A DNA stretch of 64,000 nucleotides from Flavobacterium akiainvivens (GCF_001278115.1 NZ_LIYD01000005.1:2001715-2065714), one strand, 5' to 3'; positions 7,898-17,433 are shown, counted from the first letter of the stretch. The notes: generated by a model not told the origin, from the letters alone. Numbers and translations: made by a program.

Positions 7898-7927
7898 AAG
7901 GGCTTTCAGATATCTCTGAAAGCCCTT
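7898..7927 (-). terminator. tRNA-Met terminator
   Basis: Perfect 13-bp stem (AAGGGCTTTCAGA and complement) with a TATC loop, 11 bases beyond the 3' end of the tRNA-Met gene and followed on the minus strand by T-rich sequence. Confidence 0.75.
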
Positions 7928-7937
7928 ATTTTACTCG

Positions 7938-8011
7938 TAGCGAAGACGGGAGTTGAACCCGTGACCTCAGGGTTATGAATCCTGCGCTCTAACCGACTGA
8001 GCTACCTCGCC
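7938..8011 (-). tRNA. tRNA-Met (CAT), elongator
   Basis: Full cloverleaf on the minus strand: acceptor GGCGAGG, D-arm GCTCAG...GAGC, anticodon loop TTCATAA (CAT), variable GAGGT region, T-arm ACGGG-TTCAACT-CCCGT, acceptor CTTCGCT and discriminator A. There is no encoded CCA. The GGATTCATAACCCTGAGGTC context is that of the elongator rather than the initiator. Acceptor pairs 1-72 and 6-67 are G-T wobbles, and 31-39 is an A-C mismatch. The 3' end points into the accessory DNA at 5-7.9 kb. Confidence 0.93.
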
Positions 8012-8162
8012 ATTTTTTCGGTTCACATCCTTGCTGAATGCGGGTGCAAATATAAAACTTTATTTAGAGCTTGCAAGTAATTTTTGCGTAAAAAAATTAT
8101 TTTTAAAATTGTTTTTTTTTCAATGTTAATTATTATATATTTCCGAAAATTTTGACGAAAAA

Positions 8163-8555
8163 ATGGACGAAAAAATAAAGTATGAACTGGAGTTCCCTAT
8201 AACTTCTTCTCCCCAGTTACTATACCAGTATATATCTACACCATCAGGTTTATCTGAATGGTTTGCTGATAACGTTAACTCCCGCGGCGAAATCTTTACC
8301 TTTATTTGGGACGATTCTGAAGAAAAAGCACGACTGTCTTCTAAAAAAAGCGGCGAAAAAGTAAAATTCCGCTGGGTAGATACTGATAACAAAGACAGCG
8401 AGTATTATTTTGAACTGCGCATACTGGTTGATGAAATTACCAAAGACGTATCTTTAATGGTGGTAGATTTTGCCGAGCACAACGATATGGCCGAATCTAA
8501 ACTACTGTGGGAAAACCAGATATCAGACCTTAAGCACGTTTTGGGCTCTGTATAA
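8163..8555 (+). CDS. START-like/SRPBCC domain protein
   Basis: A 130-aa protein of the flavobacterial START-like family (SRPBCC/AHSA1-type fold): KYELEFPITSSPQLLYQYISTPSGLSEWFADNV at the start, then GEIFTFIWDDSEEKA. The fold binds hydrophobic ligands in a deep cavity; no ligand is known for this subgroup. It is cytoplasmic with no signal peptide. It is the first core gene after the tRNA and is followed 55 bases later by a class IV aminotransferase gene, the usual flavobacterial order. The start follows an AT-rich leader typical of Bacteroidota and lacking a Shine-Dalgarno. Confidence 0.88.
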   Translation: MDEKIKYELEFPITSSPQLLYQYISTPSGLSEWFADNVNSRGEIFTFIWDDSEEKARLSSKKSGEKVKFRWVDTDNKDSEYYFELRILVDEITKDVSLMVVDFAEHNDMAESKLLWENQISDLKHVLGSV

Positions 8556-8610
8556 CAATGGTTCCTATTTTTAAAAGTATATTTGCCCTGATTTTATCAG
8601 GGCTTTTTTT

Positions 8611-9450
8611 ATGATTAATTACAACGGCACCATAGTTACTTCGGCAGATATTGCAATACACAACAACAGGGCATTTTTGTATGGAGATGCTATTTTTGAA
8701 ACCCTTAAAGTGCTTGACGGAAAGGTACTTTTTGCCGAAGACCACTATTTTCGCCTGATGGCCTCTATGCGCATACTGCGCATGGAAATACCCATGACCT
8801 TTACCCAGGAATATATGGAAAGCCAGGTAACGGCGCTAATACAGCTGCTTCCTGCAGCACCGTCTTACAGGGCCAGAATAACGTTTTATCGTAACCCCGG
8901 GGGCAAATACCTGCCAACAGACAACAACAGTGCATTTATAATAACTGCCGAGCCACTGCAAAGCCCGTTATACAGTATTAACGAAGCCCCATATGAGGTA
9001 GAATTGTTCAGGGACTACTATGTAACCAAACAATTACTATCTACGCTTAAAACCACTAATAAGGCCGTGCACATAACTGCCGCCATATTTGCCGATGAAA
9101 ACGGCTACAACAACTGCCTGCTGGTAAACGATGATAAAAATGTGATTGAAGCCACTAACGGCAACCTGTTTATGCTAACCGGCAATAAACTGGTTACCCC
9201 TGCCCTTGCCGATGGGTGCCTTAACGGTATTATGCGCAAACAGGTGCTGGCACTGGCCCGCAAGGTTGAAGGCTATGAGGTGGTTGAAGAACCTATATCT
9301 CCTTTTGACCTGCAAAAGGCAGACGAACTATTTATTACCAATGTAATAACCGGCATACAACCCATAACAAAATACCGCAAAAAAGAGTATAAGCAAGACT
9401 TTACCCAAAGCCTGCTCAAAAGGTTAAATGCACAGATAAGGTTTAGTTAA
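8611..9450 (+). CDS. Class IV PLP-dependent aminotransferase
   Basis: A 279-aa fold-type IV aminotransferase or lyase (BCAT, D-amino-acid transaminase or aminodeoxychorismate lyase group). It starts with NNRAFLYGDAIFETLKV, carries the probable PLP lysine K147 (TLKTTNK), and ends the cofactor site with VIEATNGNLFM and TPALADGCLNGIMR. The length and the GDAIFET start fit PabC-like or BCAT-like enzymes; the substrate cannot be set from sequence. It may pair with the START-like gene upstream. Its stop overlaps the end of the convergent yqgE gene by 8 bases. Confidence 0.85.
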   Translation: MINYNGTIVTSADIAIHNNRAFLYGDAIFETLKVLDGKVLFAEDHYFRLMASMRILRMEIPMTFTQEYMESQVTALIQLLPAAPSYRARITFYRNPGGKYLPTDNNSAFIITAEPLQSPLYSINEAPYEVELFRDYYVTKQLLSTLKTTNKAVHITAAIFADENGYNNCLLVNDDKNVIEATNGNLFMLTGNKLVTPALADGCLNGIMRKQVLALARKVEGYEVVEEPISPFDLQKADELFITNVITGIQPITKYRKKEYKQDFTQSLLKRLNAQIRFS

Positions 9451-10003
9451 GCGCAGGGTTTTCGGGCGCATTGCTCCAGATAAGGTATTCGCCGCCAAGC
9501 TCCATAATTTTTTCTTTCCAGAAAGAAGTACTTGATTTACCTATAATTTTATTGCTGTAGCTGTTAGCCGTAACAATCCATGAACTTTCTTCAAGCTCCT
9601 CCTCAAGCTGATGGGCATTCCACCCGCTGTAGCCCAAAAAGAAACGAATGTTGCTTTTTTTTATAAGCCCACGGTTTATAAGGTCTTTTGCCGATTCAAA
9701 ATCGCCACCCCAGTATATGCCGTTGTTAATTTCAATACTATTGGGTATTAAATCAGGCACATTGTGTATAAAATACAGGTTATCCTGCTCTACCGGGCCG
9801 CCATTGTAAATTTTAAAATTACTCTGAATTTCAGGTATCAGGTCGTGTATTGTATACCCCAACGGCTTGTTGAGTATAAACCCCACCGAGCCTTCGTGGG
9901 TATGGTCGGCAAGGAGCACAACCGACCTGTTGAAAGAAAGATCTCCTATTGTAGAGGGCTCTGCTATTAACAGGTGGCCCTTTTGGGGTTTAAGTGAAAT
10001 CAT
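9443..10003 (-). CDS. YqgE/AlgH family protein
   Basis: A 186-aa DUF179 protein with the diagnostic N-terminus KGHLLIAEPSTIGDLSFNRS, VVLLADHTHEGSVGFILNKP and NGGPVEQDNLYFIH. The start is set at the ATG at 10003, because the longer frame to 10051 adds 16 residues without conservation and the family begins just before KGHLL. The function is not established; family members are linked to transcriptional regulation of alginate genes in Pseudomonas. It is transcribed convergently with the aminotransferase gene and overlaps its end. Confidence 0.9.
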   Translation of the reverse strand: MISLKPQKGHLLIAEPSTIGDLSFNRSVVLLADHTHEGSVGFILNKPLGYTIHDLIPEIQSNFKIYNGGPVEQDNLYFIHNVPDLIPNSIEINNGIYWGGDFESAKDLINRGLIKKSNIRFFLGYSGWNAHQLEEELEESSWIVTANSYSNKIIGKSSTSFWKEKIMELGGEYLIWSNAPENPALN

Positions 10004-10143
10004 ATTCCTGCAATTTGTATTAAAATTATACAGAAAATTTCCCCAAACCAAAAAAATTATAAAACTTTTAAAAAAAAGACAATCTTCTGCCCCAATATAA
10101 CGTTACAGAAGATTATCCTTTACATTTCTTATCTAAAACTTAA

Positions 10144-11757
10144 TTAATAATTTACTTTTTCAAGGCGCATTTCGGCCTGGCCGGTTTTTTGGTTTACTTC
10201 AAGCAAACGTATATAACCGTTTTTAGCCAGCCCCGGATAAATCTTCAGGTCTTCGCCATACAACGGCAGCGTTTCAAAACCATATTCTCCACTTACGTCA
10301 GATATTATACCCAGTGTCCATAGTGGTTTCTTAGCCATTTTTCTTTTGGTACCTTCCTGGTCGTTAAGGGTATAGTACATTACAAAATCGCCGTCTTTGT
10401 TAATCTTCTGGCAAAACATATAATCAAAAATGCCATATTTTTTCATTTCTTCACGCGTAATACCCGCATATACTTCAACAGAATTTTGCTTCTCAATTTT
10501 TTTAGAAAAGACAACCTTATTATCCATATCAAATTCAACAAGGTACATTTCCTTTAGCTGCGCATAAATGCTTTGTACTTTTTTAAGGGGCGAATAACCT
10601 GACTTAAACCCATATCCTTCAAGTACTAAAAGCAGGGTGCCCTTTGGGGTTATTATAAACTCCTGTGCGGCAAACCCATAGTCTTTACCCATACCACCAT
10701 ACTCTGTTAACCCGGGAATGGTTGACGCAAGGTCTTTCCAAAGTATAAAATCACGTTTTGTTTCTTTAACCGTTTTTTTATCAAACACCAGGTGCCCGTA
10801 CCCCTGGCTCCATCCTTTTTTAGATTTTTGGTGCGCATTGGTGTACACATGCAGCTTATCTCCTATTATACCGGTACTGTACAATGTAATTTCAAGCTCC
10901 TTATCATCTAATTCAATCTCACCCAGCAATGCACCCGTTTTAATGTTATACACTTCAATACTTTTGCTTAAAAGCGCCTCTTTATCTTTAAGGAATAGTT
11001 TTTTCATCAGCAAAACCTCATCATCAGAATCAAGGTACTCATACTGAAGGGCTGTTTTTTTATCGGCATTTATATTTTTAGACCAGACTTCTTTAAGGTC
11101 TTTATCAAGAACCGCAAAACGCTTTATTTCCTGGTGTTTTTTATAATTATAGGTTACAGGGTTAGTTGCCACAAGCTTTTCGGGGTTGTGCTCTGTAATG
11201 GCAAAAGAAACAAAATAGTCGCTCTTTGTGCTAATGAGCTGCTGCAGGTAATACAGGTCATCAAAAGACATTTTATCGCCTGTTTTATACTCATATTCCT
11301 TTTTCTTAAAGCCCTCATATTTATACTCTTTGGAGGCTGCAAAGGTGTCCAGGTTTATATTAACAAACCTGTAGTTAAAAAACGCCATTACATCATAATA
11401 ATCTATATTAACCTTCCTGTCGTTTACACCTACCGTAAGCTGGTTGCCTATTTTTTTTACAAACGTAAGTTCTGTACGGGTTTTAACCAAAGTCATTTTA
11501 AAGGCTGCCTGGGTAAGGCTTACCGATGTTAGTTTATTAAGGTTTTTATCGAGTATAACATATTCAAGGTCAAAAACTTCTTTACTTTTCCGGTCTAACT
11601 GATAAAGCAGGCAGTAACCAAAAACGTTGCTGTCGTCATCTTCCATAATTACCGCAGAATCGATAAATATACCCGATGAAAGCTCACCCAGTTTTTGCAC
11701 CTGGGCCAGTGCCGTGCCGCAAAACAGCACTGTAAAAAACATAATAATTCGTGTCAT
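10144..11757 (-). CDS. Secreted hypothetical protein, 537 aa
   Basis: An N-terminal signal peptide (MTRIIMFFTVLFCGTALAQ) is followed by a long, beta-rich sequence of short strands. I see no catalytic motif and no T9SS sorting domain, so the product is probably periplasmic or outer-membrane associated. The start codon overlaps the stop of the upstream M48 peptidase gene by 4 bases (ATGA), so the two are translationally coupled and probably work together. Proteins of this shape are widespread in Flavobacteriia without a known role. Confidence 0.7.
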   Translation of the reverse strand: MTRIIMFFTVLFCGTALAQVQKLGELSSGIFIDSAVIMEDDDSNVFGYCLLYQLDRKSKEVFDLEYVILDKNLNKLTSVSLTQAAFKMTLVKTRTELTFVKKIGNQLTVGVNDRKVNIDYYDVMAFFNYRFVNINLDTFAASKEYKYEGFKKKEYEYKTGDKMSFDDLYYLQQLISTKSDYFVSFAITEHNPEKLVATNPVTYNYKKHQEIKRFAVLDKDLKEVWSKNINADKKTALQYEYLDSDDEVLLMKKLFLKDKEALLSKSIEVYNIKTGALLGEIELDDKELEITLYSTGIIGDKLHVYTNAHQKSKKGWSQGYGHLVFDKKTVKETKRDFILWKDLASTIPGLTEYGGMGKDYGFAAQEFIITPKGTLLLVLEGYGFKSGYSPLKKVQSIYAQLKEMYLVEFDMDNKVVFSKKIEKQNSVEVYAGITREEMKKYGIFDYMFCQKINKDGDFVMYYTLNDQEGTKRKMAKKPLWTLGIISDVSGEYGFETLPLYGEDLKIYPGLAKNGYIRLLEVNQKTGQAEMRLEKVNY

Positions 11758-13055
11758 AATTTAGATTGGTATTGGTTTATTATATTGGCCATTTCGGTTT
11801 TCCTTAACTGTCTTATAAAAGACAGGAATGTATTGTAACTATAGGAGTATCGCGGATTTACATTTTCAACATACTTGTTCATGGTATAGTTTTTTTGCGA
11901 CTCCTGAATTTTTACAAGATTGCTGTGCACCATTTTTGCAAGGAACTTATCATCAGGGCTGGTTTTAAGCAGCAACAGTGTTTGATAGAGCGATTTGCCG
12001 TACTCTTTCATAACAAAAAGCCCCAGCACACTGTCATATTGCGCACGGGTAGTAAGCTCGCGGCTAATGGCTTCAGGCTGGCTTGTAGCGGTTATACCAA
12101 AAACAGTTTTGAGGCGTTGCGCCCTGTCTAAACAGTCAGGGTGGGTTTTAAGCGAATCTATCTGCCAGAATTTAGGGGTTTTGTCATACTTATAACCGCT
12201 TATTTCATCGCCTGCAAGCCACTCAGGTTTAAACGGTTGCTTTTCAGACGAGAATAACTTTTCATAATCAGCCGGCAGCAGCGAGTCTTTTTCCCTGTCC
12301 ATATCGTCAAGGGTTGTAAAACTTTTAATCACCACACCCTCATTGCCCGGAAAGGCATTTTTATACAGTACAAACCCAAGCGAATCGGCCTGGTACTCTA
12401 CCCCGCGGTGCCTTTTGCGGTTGCTGTATACAATGGTTTTATAAAGCCCGGAGGCATCCTGTGCCTTATTGTATTTTTTCTTTTCTATTTCACGGGTTTT
12501 TTGCTTTATTTCCTGCGAGCTGTTTATTTTGGCATACTCCTGCAACCCGCCCTGTGGATGATTTAACAGGTTGTGTGCCAGCTCATGGCATAAAATATAA
12601 GCCAGCTCGTGCATACTGGTTACATTATACAACAGTGGCAGGTGCACCACCACAAAACCATCGCCCATGGCATAGGCATTTGGCGATTCGGCAAAGGAGA
12701 GCAATATGCGGGTTGAGGCCAGTTCGGCATACTGCGGGTTAGCCTTTACAATTTGCTGGAAAAGGCCGTTTAGCTGCTCATCATAATATGCATCCTGAAC
12801 AAAAAGGCCGCTGTTTACCTTTTCAATAAATTCGGTATTGATTTCGGTATAGGATTCAATAAGCATTTTACGGAAATTTTTATCCATAAAACCGTTATAA
12901 GAAGCCATAGTGTGCGATGCCCGCTCTTTATATAACGACCGCAGTTTAGCACGGTAGCCCGCATTAGCGGTATCTACAGGTGTATGGATGTGAGGCTGGG
13001 CAAGGGCAGAAATGGTAAGGAATAAGCAAAATAGTGAGGTAATTTTTTTAATCAT
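11754..13055 (-). CDS. Secreted M48-family metallopeptidase
   Basis: A 433-aa protein with a signal peptide (cleavage probably after ALAQ near residue 20) and a gluzincin zinc site: HELAH at 157-161, third ligand E220 in VEYQADSLGF, the ExxxD form usual for M48. The domain is about residues 60-260; the C-terminal third is helical and unassigned. It is probably a periplasmic, cell-envelope quality-control type protease like BepA. Its stop overlaps the 537-aa secreted gene by 4 bases. The upstream spacer (13056-13183) is AT-rich and holds nothing identifiable. Confidence 0.85.
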   Translation of the reverse strand: MIKKITSLFCLFLTISALAQPHIHTPVDTANAGYRAKLRSLYKERASHTMASYNGFMDKNFRKMLIESYTEINTEFIEKVNSGLFVQDAYYDEQLNGLFQQIVKANPQYAELASTRILLSFAESPNAYAMGDGFVVVHLPLLYNVTSMHELAYILCHELAHNLLNHPQGGLQEYAKINSSQEIKQKTREIEKKKYNKAQDASGLYKTIVYSNRKRHRGVEYQADSLGFVLYKNAFPGNEGVVIKSFTTLDDMDREKDSLLPADYEKLFSSEKQPFKPEWLAGDEISGYKYDKTPKFWQIDSLKTHPDCLDRAQRLKTVFGITATSQPEAISRELTTRAQYDSVLGLFVMKEYGKSLYQTLLLLKTSPDDKFLAKMVHSNLVKIQESQKNYTMNKYVENVNPRYSYSYNTFLSFIRQLRKTEMANIINQYQSKL

Positions 13056-13183
13056 GGACAGAGGATTGGTTTGCCCATAAATTTATTTAAATAATTGAAT
13101 TACTGCTACATTTTTACAAAATTTCTTAAAAAGAATAAAAAATTGTTTTAGTGCTGCCAATTCTTACAGTTTACAACAACAAA

Positions 13184-13207
13184 AAAGCCTCCATGAAAGG
13201 AGGCTTT
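13184..13207 (-). terminator. Terminator of hup
   Basis: On the minus strand: AAGCCTCC, a short loop, GGAGGCTT and a T run, 21 bases after the hup stop codon. Confidence 0.8.
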
Positions 13208-13227
13208 AGTGTATTTTTTAATGTAAA

Positions 13228-13503
13228 TTATTTGTTTACGTGTGTATCAAGCTCAGCACCCGGCTTAAACTTAACCACATTTTTAGCAGCGATGCTGATG
13301 GTTTTACCTGTTTGAGGGTTACGGCCTTCGCGTGCAGCCCTGCCTGAAACAGAGAAAGAACCGAAACCTACAAGAGATACCCTGCCACCTTTTGCAAGAG
13401 ACTCGCTAACATTAGTTACAAATGATTCAAGGGCTTTTTTAGCAGCACCTTTAGAAATTCCTGCGTCAGCAGCGATAGCATCAATTAATTCTGATTTGTT
13501 CAT
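13228..13503 (-). CDS. hup: HU family DNA-binding protein
   Basis: A 91-aa histone-like protein: MNKSELIDAIAADAGISKGAA at the N-terminus, the DNA-binding beta arm region GSFSVSGRAAREGRNPQTGK, and FKPGAELDTHVN at the end. The start is set at the ATG at 13503, which matches the HU N-terminus; the frame extends 16 codons further to 13551 but those residues are not HU-like. HU bends DNA and compacts the nucleoid. It is monocistronic with its own terminator. The 5' region to 13697 is AT-rich, as for a highly expressed flavobacterial gene. Confidence 0.95.
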   Translation of the reverse strand: MNKSELIDAIAADAGISKGAAKKALESFVTNVSESLAKGGRVSLVGFGSFSVSGRAAREGRNPQTGKTISIAAKNVVKFKPGAELDTHVNK

Positions 13504-13697
13504 AATAAATTTGTTATTAATTGTTTGGTTAAAAATTATTGTTTTTTCCAAATTCCTGTATTACAAATTTAGCAGGAAAACCTTACCACGCAAGAGTTTT
13601 CTGCGATTATGATTTTAATTGTTGATAACTTTTCCCAAAATGTTAATTCAAAGGCTTGTTTTATTAAAATTTTCTAAAAAACCACTGTTTTAAGCCT

Positions 13698-14645
13698 TTA
13701 AAACGCTTTTGCTTCAACAGAAAACGCTTGACCGTTTAACAACTCTTTAACGTTCATGCGTTTTTTTGCAGGCATTTGCAGGCTTGTTATGTGAATAAAA
13801 CCATCTGAAACCGCCACTTTGAGCGACTTTTTATCAGAAATAAGCGTGCCTGTTATAAAATCATGCACAGCCTCTTCAAACACGGTTTCGTATATTTTTA
13901 CGTTCCACTCCTGCCCTGCATCGGCAATAAATGTCCACGCCGCAGGATACGGGCTAAGGCCGCGCACCTGGTTATAAATTTCTTTACCCGGCTTTGTCCA
14001 GTCTACTTTGCAATTGTCTTTATTTAGCTTGTAGGCCGTTTTTATATCGCCGTCGTGTGGCTGTAACGTTGTTTGTACATTTCCACCCTGAATCATACCC
14101 AGGGTTTTTAACACCGTTTCCTTACCTAAATCCATCAGGCGGTCGTGCAGCTGCCCGGCAGTTTCATCAGGGGCAATATCGGTTTCAGCCTTAAGTATCA
14201 TGGCACCGGTATCTATCTTATCGTCTATAAAAAAGGTGGTAACGCCGGTTTTTTCCTCGCCGTTAATCACTGCCCAGTTTATAGGCGCAGCACCACGGTA
14301 TTGTGGCAATAATGACGCATGCAGGTTAAACGTGCCCAGCTTTGGCATGCGCCAAACTACCTCCGGCAACATACGGAACGCCACCACCACCTGCAGGTTA
14401 GCTTCAAGGCTTTTCAGTTCTGCCAGAAAGGCTTCGTCTTTAAGGTTAGTGGGTTGCAGTATGTTCAGGCCTTTTTCCAGCGCGTAGTCTTTAACGGCGC
14501 TGTATTTTACCTTCTGGCCACGGCCGGCGGGCTTATCCGGGGCGGTAATAACCCCCACTATATCATAATTATGCTGGTATATGGCATCGAGTATACCCAC
14601 GGCAAAATCGGGCGTACCCATAAAAACTATCTTAAGCTGTTCCAT
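13698..14645 (-). CDS. fmt: Methionyl-tRNA formyltransferase
   Basis: A 315-aa enzyme that formylates initiator Met-tRNA. The hydrolase core has the substrate loop APDKPAGRGQ, the catalytic Asn-His region FNLHASLLPQYRGAAPINWA, and DTGA near residue 150; the C-terminal tRNA-binding domain (about 205-315) follows with LSPYPAAWTF. The start codon overlaps the recQ stop (TAATG), so the two are translationally coupled. The recQ-fmt order is common in Flavobacteriaceae. Confidence 0.96.
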   Translation of the reverse strand: MEQLKIVFMGTPDFAVGILDAIYQHNYDIVGVITAPDKPAGRGQKVKYSAVKDYALEKGLNILQPTNLKDEAFLAELKSLEANLQVVVAFRMLPEVVWRMPKLGTFNLHASLLPQYRGAAPINWAVINGEEKTGVTTFFIDDKIDTGAMILKAETDIAPDETAGQLHDRLMDLGKETVLKTLGMIQGGNVQTTLQPHDGDIKTAYKLNKDNCKVDWTKPGKEIYNQVRGLSPYPAAWTFIADAGQEWNVKIYETVFEEAVHDFITGTLISDKKSLKVAVSDGFIHITSLQMPAKKRMNVKELLNGQAFSVEAKAF

Positions 14646-16537
14646 TACAGTACTATATATTCGTTATAAGAATTAATGGTTATCCTGCCGTTTTGCAGCA
14701 GCAGGTTTATGGCAAATATGGTCTCCTGGGGTGTGAGCCCCAGTTTATCTTCTATGTGGCGTGAGCTGAGTTCGCCTTCTTTAAGCAGCTCTAATATGGC
14801 TGTGGCGGTTTCAACCGGACTTTTAGGCGTACTCTTTTTAGCAATACAATAGGAGCAAATACCGCAGTCTTCCTCCGGCTTTTCATCAAAATATTCCAGT
14901 ATCAGGCGGCTTTTGCACCTGGTAGTATCTACGGCATAGTGCACCACACTTTCAAACTGCCTGACTTTAATATCGTTTTGTTGCGTAAGAAATTTGGCAA
15001 TACGGTTTATGGTATGGCTGTCTTCGCGAATTTCATTAAACAGTATAGAACTATCGTTGCCCGTTTTACGAAGGGCAATCACACCTTTTTGCTCCATCTT
15101 TTCGAGCATAGCTATAATGGCCGCCTCATTAGTTTTGGCCTTTTTAGCCACCATGGCGGTATTTACACCCGTTTCCATTTCAAAGATACCGGTATAATTC
15201 CGTAATATGGTAAGCACCGCCTCTTCATCGGCCGGGTTAAGGCTTATGTAACGGATAACTTCTTTACTTGGGATGATAAACTGCACGCTGACCTTTTCTG
15301 AAAACTCCTTAGAAAGCGTCAGCACCCCCTGCCGGTCTAAAAACTGCAGGGCGTTAAACGCCTTTACCGCCGGGAAGCTGTATTTATGGCAAAAGTCGTT
15401 AAAATTAAAAGGGTATGTCTCCCCCATGCCCTCGCCATAAGCAATCTGCAAAAAGGCATTGAGTTTAGAATATACTTCGCCCAAAAACTTCTTATCGGGT
15501 AAAACTTCTATAAACTGGCTTTGTGTGGCCTTAATATCACTGGGGTTAACCAGTAGTACTGCAAAGGCTTTTTCGCCGTTACGGCCTGCCCTGCCCGCTT
15601 CCTGGTAGTAGTTTTCAAGGTTTTCGGGCAGCTGTATGTGGATAACCGTTTTTACATCAGGCTTGTCTATACCCATACCAAACGCATTGGTAGCCACCAT
15701 GGCCTGTGCCTTATTACTGAGCCAAAGCTGCATATTGGCCTCCTTTTCTTTTTCTTTAAGGCCGCCGTGGTAAAAGGTAGCGGTATAGCCCAACGCCTGC
15801 AACTGTGCCGAAACATCGTGGCAGGCACGGCGGTTGCGCACATATATTATAGAAGGCCCGGGGTTTTTAGTAAGCATTTGCTGCATGCGGTACAGCTTGT
15901 CTTCAGCCTCAAAAACCATGTAGGCTATATTTTCCCGGGCGAATGATTTTTTAAAGACATTCGGATGCTCAAGCCCCAGTTGGGTAACAATATCCTGCTG
16001 CACGCGCTGTGTGGCCGATGCCGTAAGCGCTATAAACGGCACCTTGGGCAAATGTTTTTTTAGGGCAGATATCTTAAGGTATGCCGGACGAAAATCATGC
16101 CCCCATTGCGACACGCAGTGCGCCTCATCTACCGCTACAAGGTTTATGGGCAGGTCTTTTATACGGTCTACTATCCAGTCGGCCTGAAGGCGCTCAGGCG
16201 ACAGGTATAAAAACTTATAGCCGCCAAATTTAGCATTATCAAGCAGGTTGCTTATATCGTCTACACTCAGGCTGCCGGTTAGCGCCAGGGCCTTTATATT
16301 GCGTTTTTCAAGGTTGGCCACCTGGTCTTTCATAAGTGCAATAAGCGGCGACACCACAAGGCAAAGCCCCTCCTGCATCATGGCCGGCACCTGAAAACAC
16401 AACGACTTACCCCCACCCGTTGGCATAAGGGCAAAAGTGTCCTTACCCTCAAGCACACTTTGGATTATCTTATCCTGCGGTGCACGAAAGGTGTCATAAT
16501 TCCAGTATTTTTTCAGGGTTTCCTGCGCCTGCTGCAT
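14645..16537 (-). CDS. recQ: ATP-dependent DNA helicase RecQ
   Basis: A 630-aa superfamily 2 helicase. Walker A MPTGGGKSLCFQVP (about 38-50), DEAH box AVDEAHCVSQWGHDFRP, motif VI with QEAGRAGRNGE, and a RecQ C-terminal zinc site (C in TTRCKSRLILEYF, then DCGICSYC). A winged-helix segment follows at the end (ELSSRHIEDKLGLTPQE). There is no HRDC domain, as in the shorter RecQ forms common in Bacteroidota, which often carry a second RecQ. It probably acts in recombination and replication-fork repair. It overlaps fmt by one base and is preceded by the ATPase gene 4 bases upstream. Confidence 0.94.
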   Translation of the reverse strand: MQQAQETLKKYWNYDTFRAPQDKIIQSVLEGKDTFALMPTGGGKSLCFQVPAMMQEGLCLVVSPLIALMKDQVANLEKRNIKALALTGSLSVDDISNLLDNAKFGGYKFLYLSPERLQADWIVDRIKDLPINLVAVDEAHCVSQWGHDFRPAYLKISALKKHLPKVPFIALTASATQRVQQDIVTQLGLEHPNVFKKSFARENIAYMVFEAEDKLYRMQQMLTKNPGPSIIYVRNRRACHDVSAQLQALGYTATFYHGGLKEKEKEANMQLWLSNKAQAMVATNAFGMGIDKPDVKTVIHIQLPENLENYYQEAGRAGRNGEKAFAVLLVNPSDIKATQSQFIEVLPDKKFLGEVYSKLNAFLQIAYGEGMGETYPFNFNDFCHKYSFPAVKAFNALQFLDRQGVLTLSKEFSEKVSVQFIIPSKEVIRYISLNPADEEAVLTILRNYTGIFEMETGVNTAMVAKKAKTNEAAIIAMLEKMEQKGVIALRKTGNDSSILFNEIREDSHTINRIAKFLTQQNDIKVRQFESVVHYAVDTTRCKSRLILEYFDEKPEEDCGICSYCIAKKSTPKSPVETATAILELLKEGELSSRHIEDKLGLTPQETIFAINLLLQNGRITINSYNEYIVL

Positions 16538-16541
16538 AGTA

Positions 16542-17078
16542 CTATAAAAGATGCCCCAAGATAAAAAGAATTCTGTTATCAGGGCTGTCTTTTGGCACTT
16601 CTATAAGCTCATAGCCGTATTTGCGGTAGGTTTCCTGCAAATGGCCGGAAATGAGCTTTGCCTGCTCATAGTTTTCATAACGGGCTTCATCTGCCGTATA
16701 GATTTCTTCCCACGGTGGCAGGAAAAATATTTTGGTATACTTGTGGTTGTGGCAGGCCTCATCAAAAAAAGCGGGATAGGCATCTCCTATATAATGCATA
16801 TAGGCCAGCACATCAGGTATGCCGCGGTCAATAAACACTATATCGCCCTCCTGGGCTACGGCATTGTGGTATTGTTTTTTGCGGCCTTCTAAAAGCAACT
16901 CGCTAAATAATAAAGGCTTCTCCAGAAACAACTGCTCTATGCCCTGGTGGCGTGCCTCAAGGGTTACCTCGCGCGAAATTTCAGGGTAGCACGTGTGCCC
17001 CTTTTCGGTAAGCTTTTCTATAAGCGTGGTTTTGCCGCTACCCGGCCCGCCAATTAATACAACAATTTCCTTAGCCAC
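16542..17078 (-). CDS. AAA P-loop ATPase/kinase-like protein
   Basis: A 178-aa single-domain P-loop protein: Walker A GGPGSGKTT at 9-17, then HTCYPEISREVTLEARHQG, FIDRGIPDVLAYMHY as Walker B-like region, and KIFFLPPWEEIYTADEARYENYEQA. This is the AAA_28/NadR-kinase-like family, often called predicted ATPase; substrate unknown. It is the first gene of the ATPase-recQ-fmt operon (4-base gap, then a 1-base overlap). A clear paralogue lies at 43045-43605 on the mobilizable element. Confidence 0.82.
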   Translation of the reverse strand: MAKEIVVLIGGPGSGKTTLIEKLTEKGHTCYPEISREVTLEARHQGIEQLFLEKPLLFSELLLEGRKKQYHNAVAQEGDIVFIDRGIPDVLAYMHYIGDAYPAFFDEACHNHKYTKIFFLPPWEEIYTADEARYENYEQAKLISGHLQETYRKYGYELIEVPKDSPDNRILFILGHLL

Positions 17079-17278
17079 AATTATTTATTATAAAGCTGCA
17101 AAAGTAAGCAAACAGCTAAAAATATAAAAGCATTAAGAAAATGGCTGCATTAATCTTAAAATATGTTAAAAAAGAAATAACTTAAACAATTTGTCGTTAA
17201 AATATTTACCAGACGCTAAACATTTGCTATATTAGCACAGAACAGAAGGATATTATAATAATTTAATGAAGGGGCGCT

Positions 17279-17413
17279 ATGAAAAAATCAGCAACATTGC
17301 ACAAAGGACTAACGGAGCATGAAAAATCGTTAGCTTTAAAAAACAACATTATTAACGGCATACAAATTATTGCCGCGGGCCTTGTGGTCATTACAATATT
17401 TGTATTGGCATAA
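17279..17413 (+). CDS. Small membrane protein, 44 aa
   Basis: A 45-codon frame from ATG to TAA: a basic and polar N-terminal half (MKKSATLHKGLTEHEKSLAL), then one hydrophobic helix from about residue 28 to the C-terminus (IQIIAAGLVVITIFVLA). The shape is that of a single-pass tail-anchored small protein. It is followed after 20 bases by a good stem-loop terminator and preceded by 200 bases of AT-rich intergenic DNA, so it would be monocistronic. I recognise no family. Confidence 0.55.
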   Translation: MKKSATLHKGLTEHEKSLALKNNIINGIQIIAAGLVVITIFVLA

Positions 17414-17433
17414 CAACGCTAAATACAAAGAGA

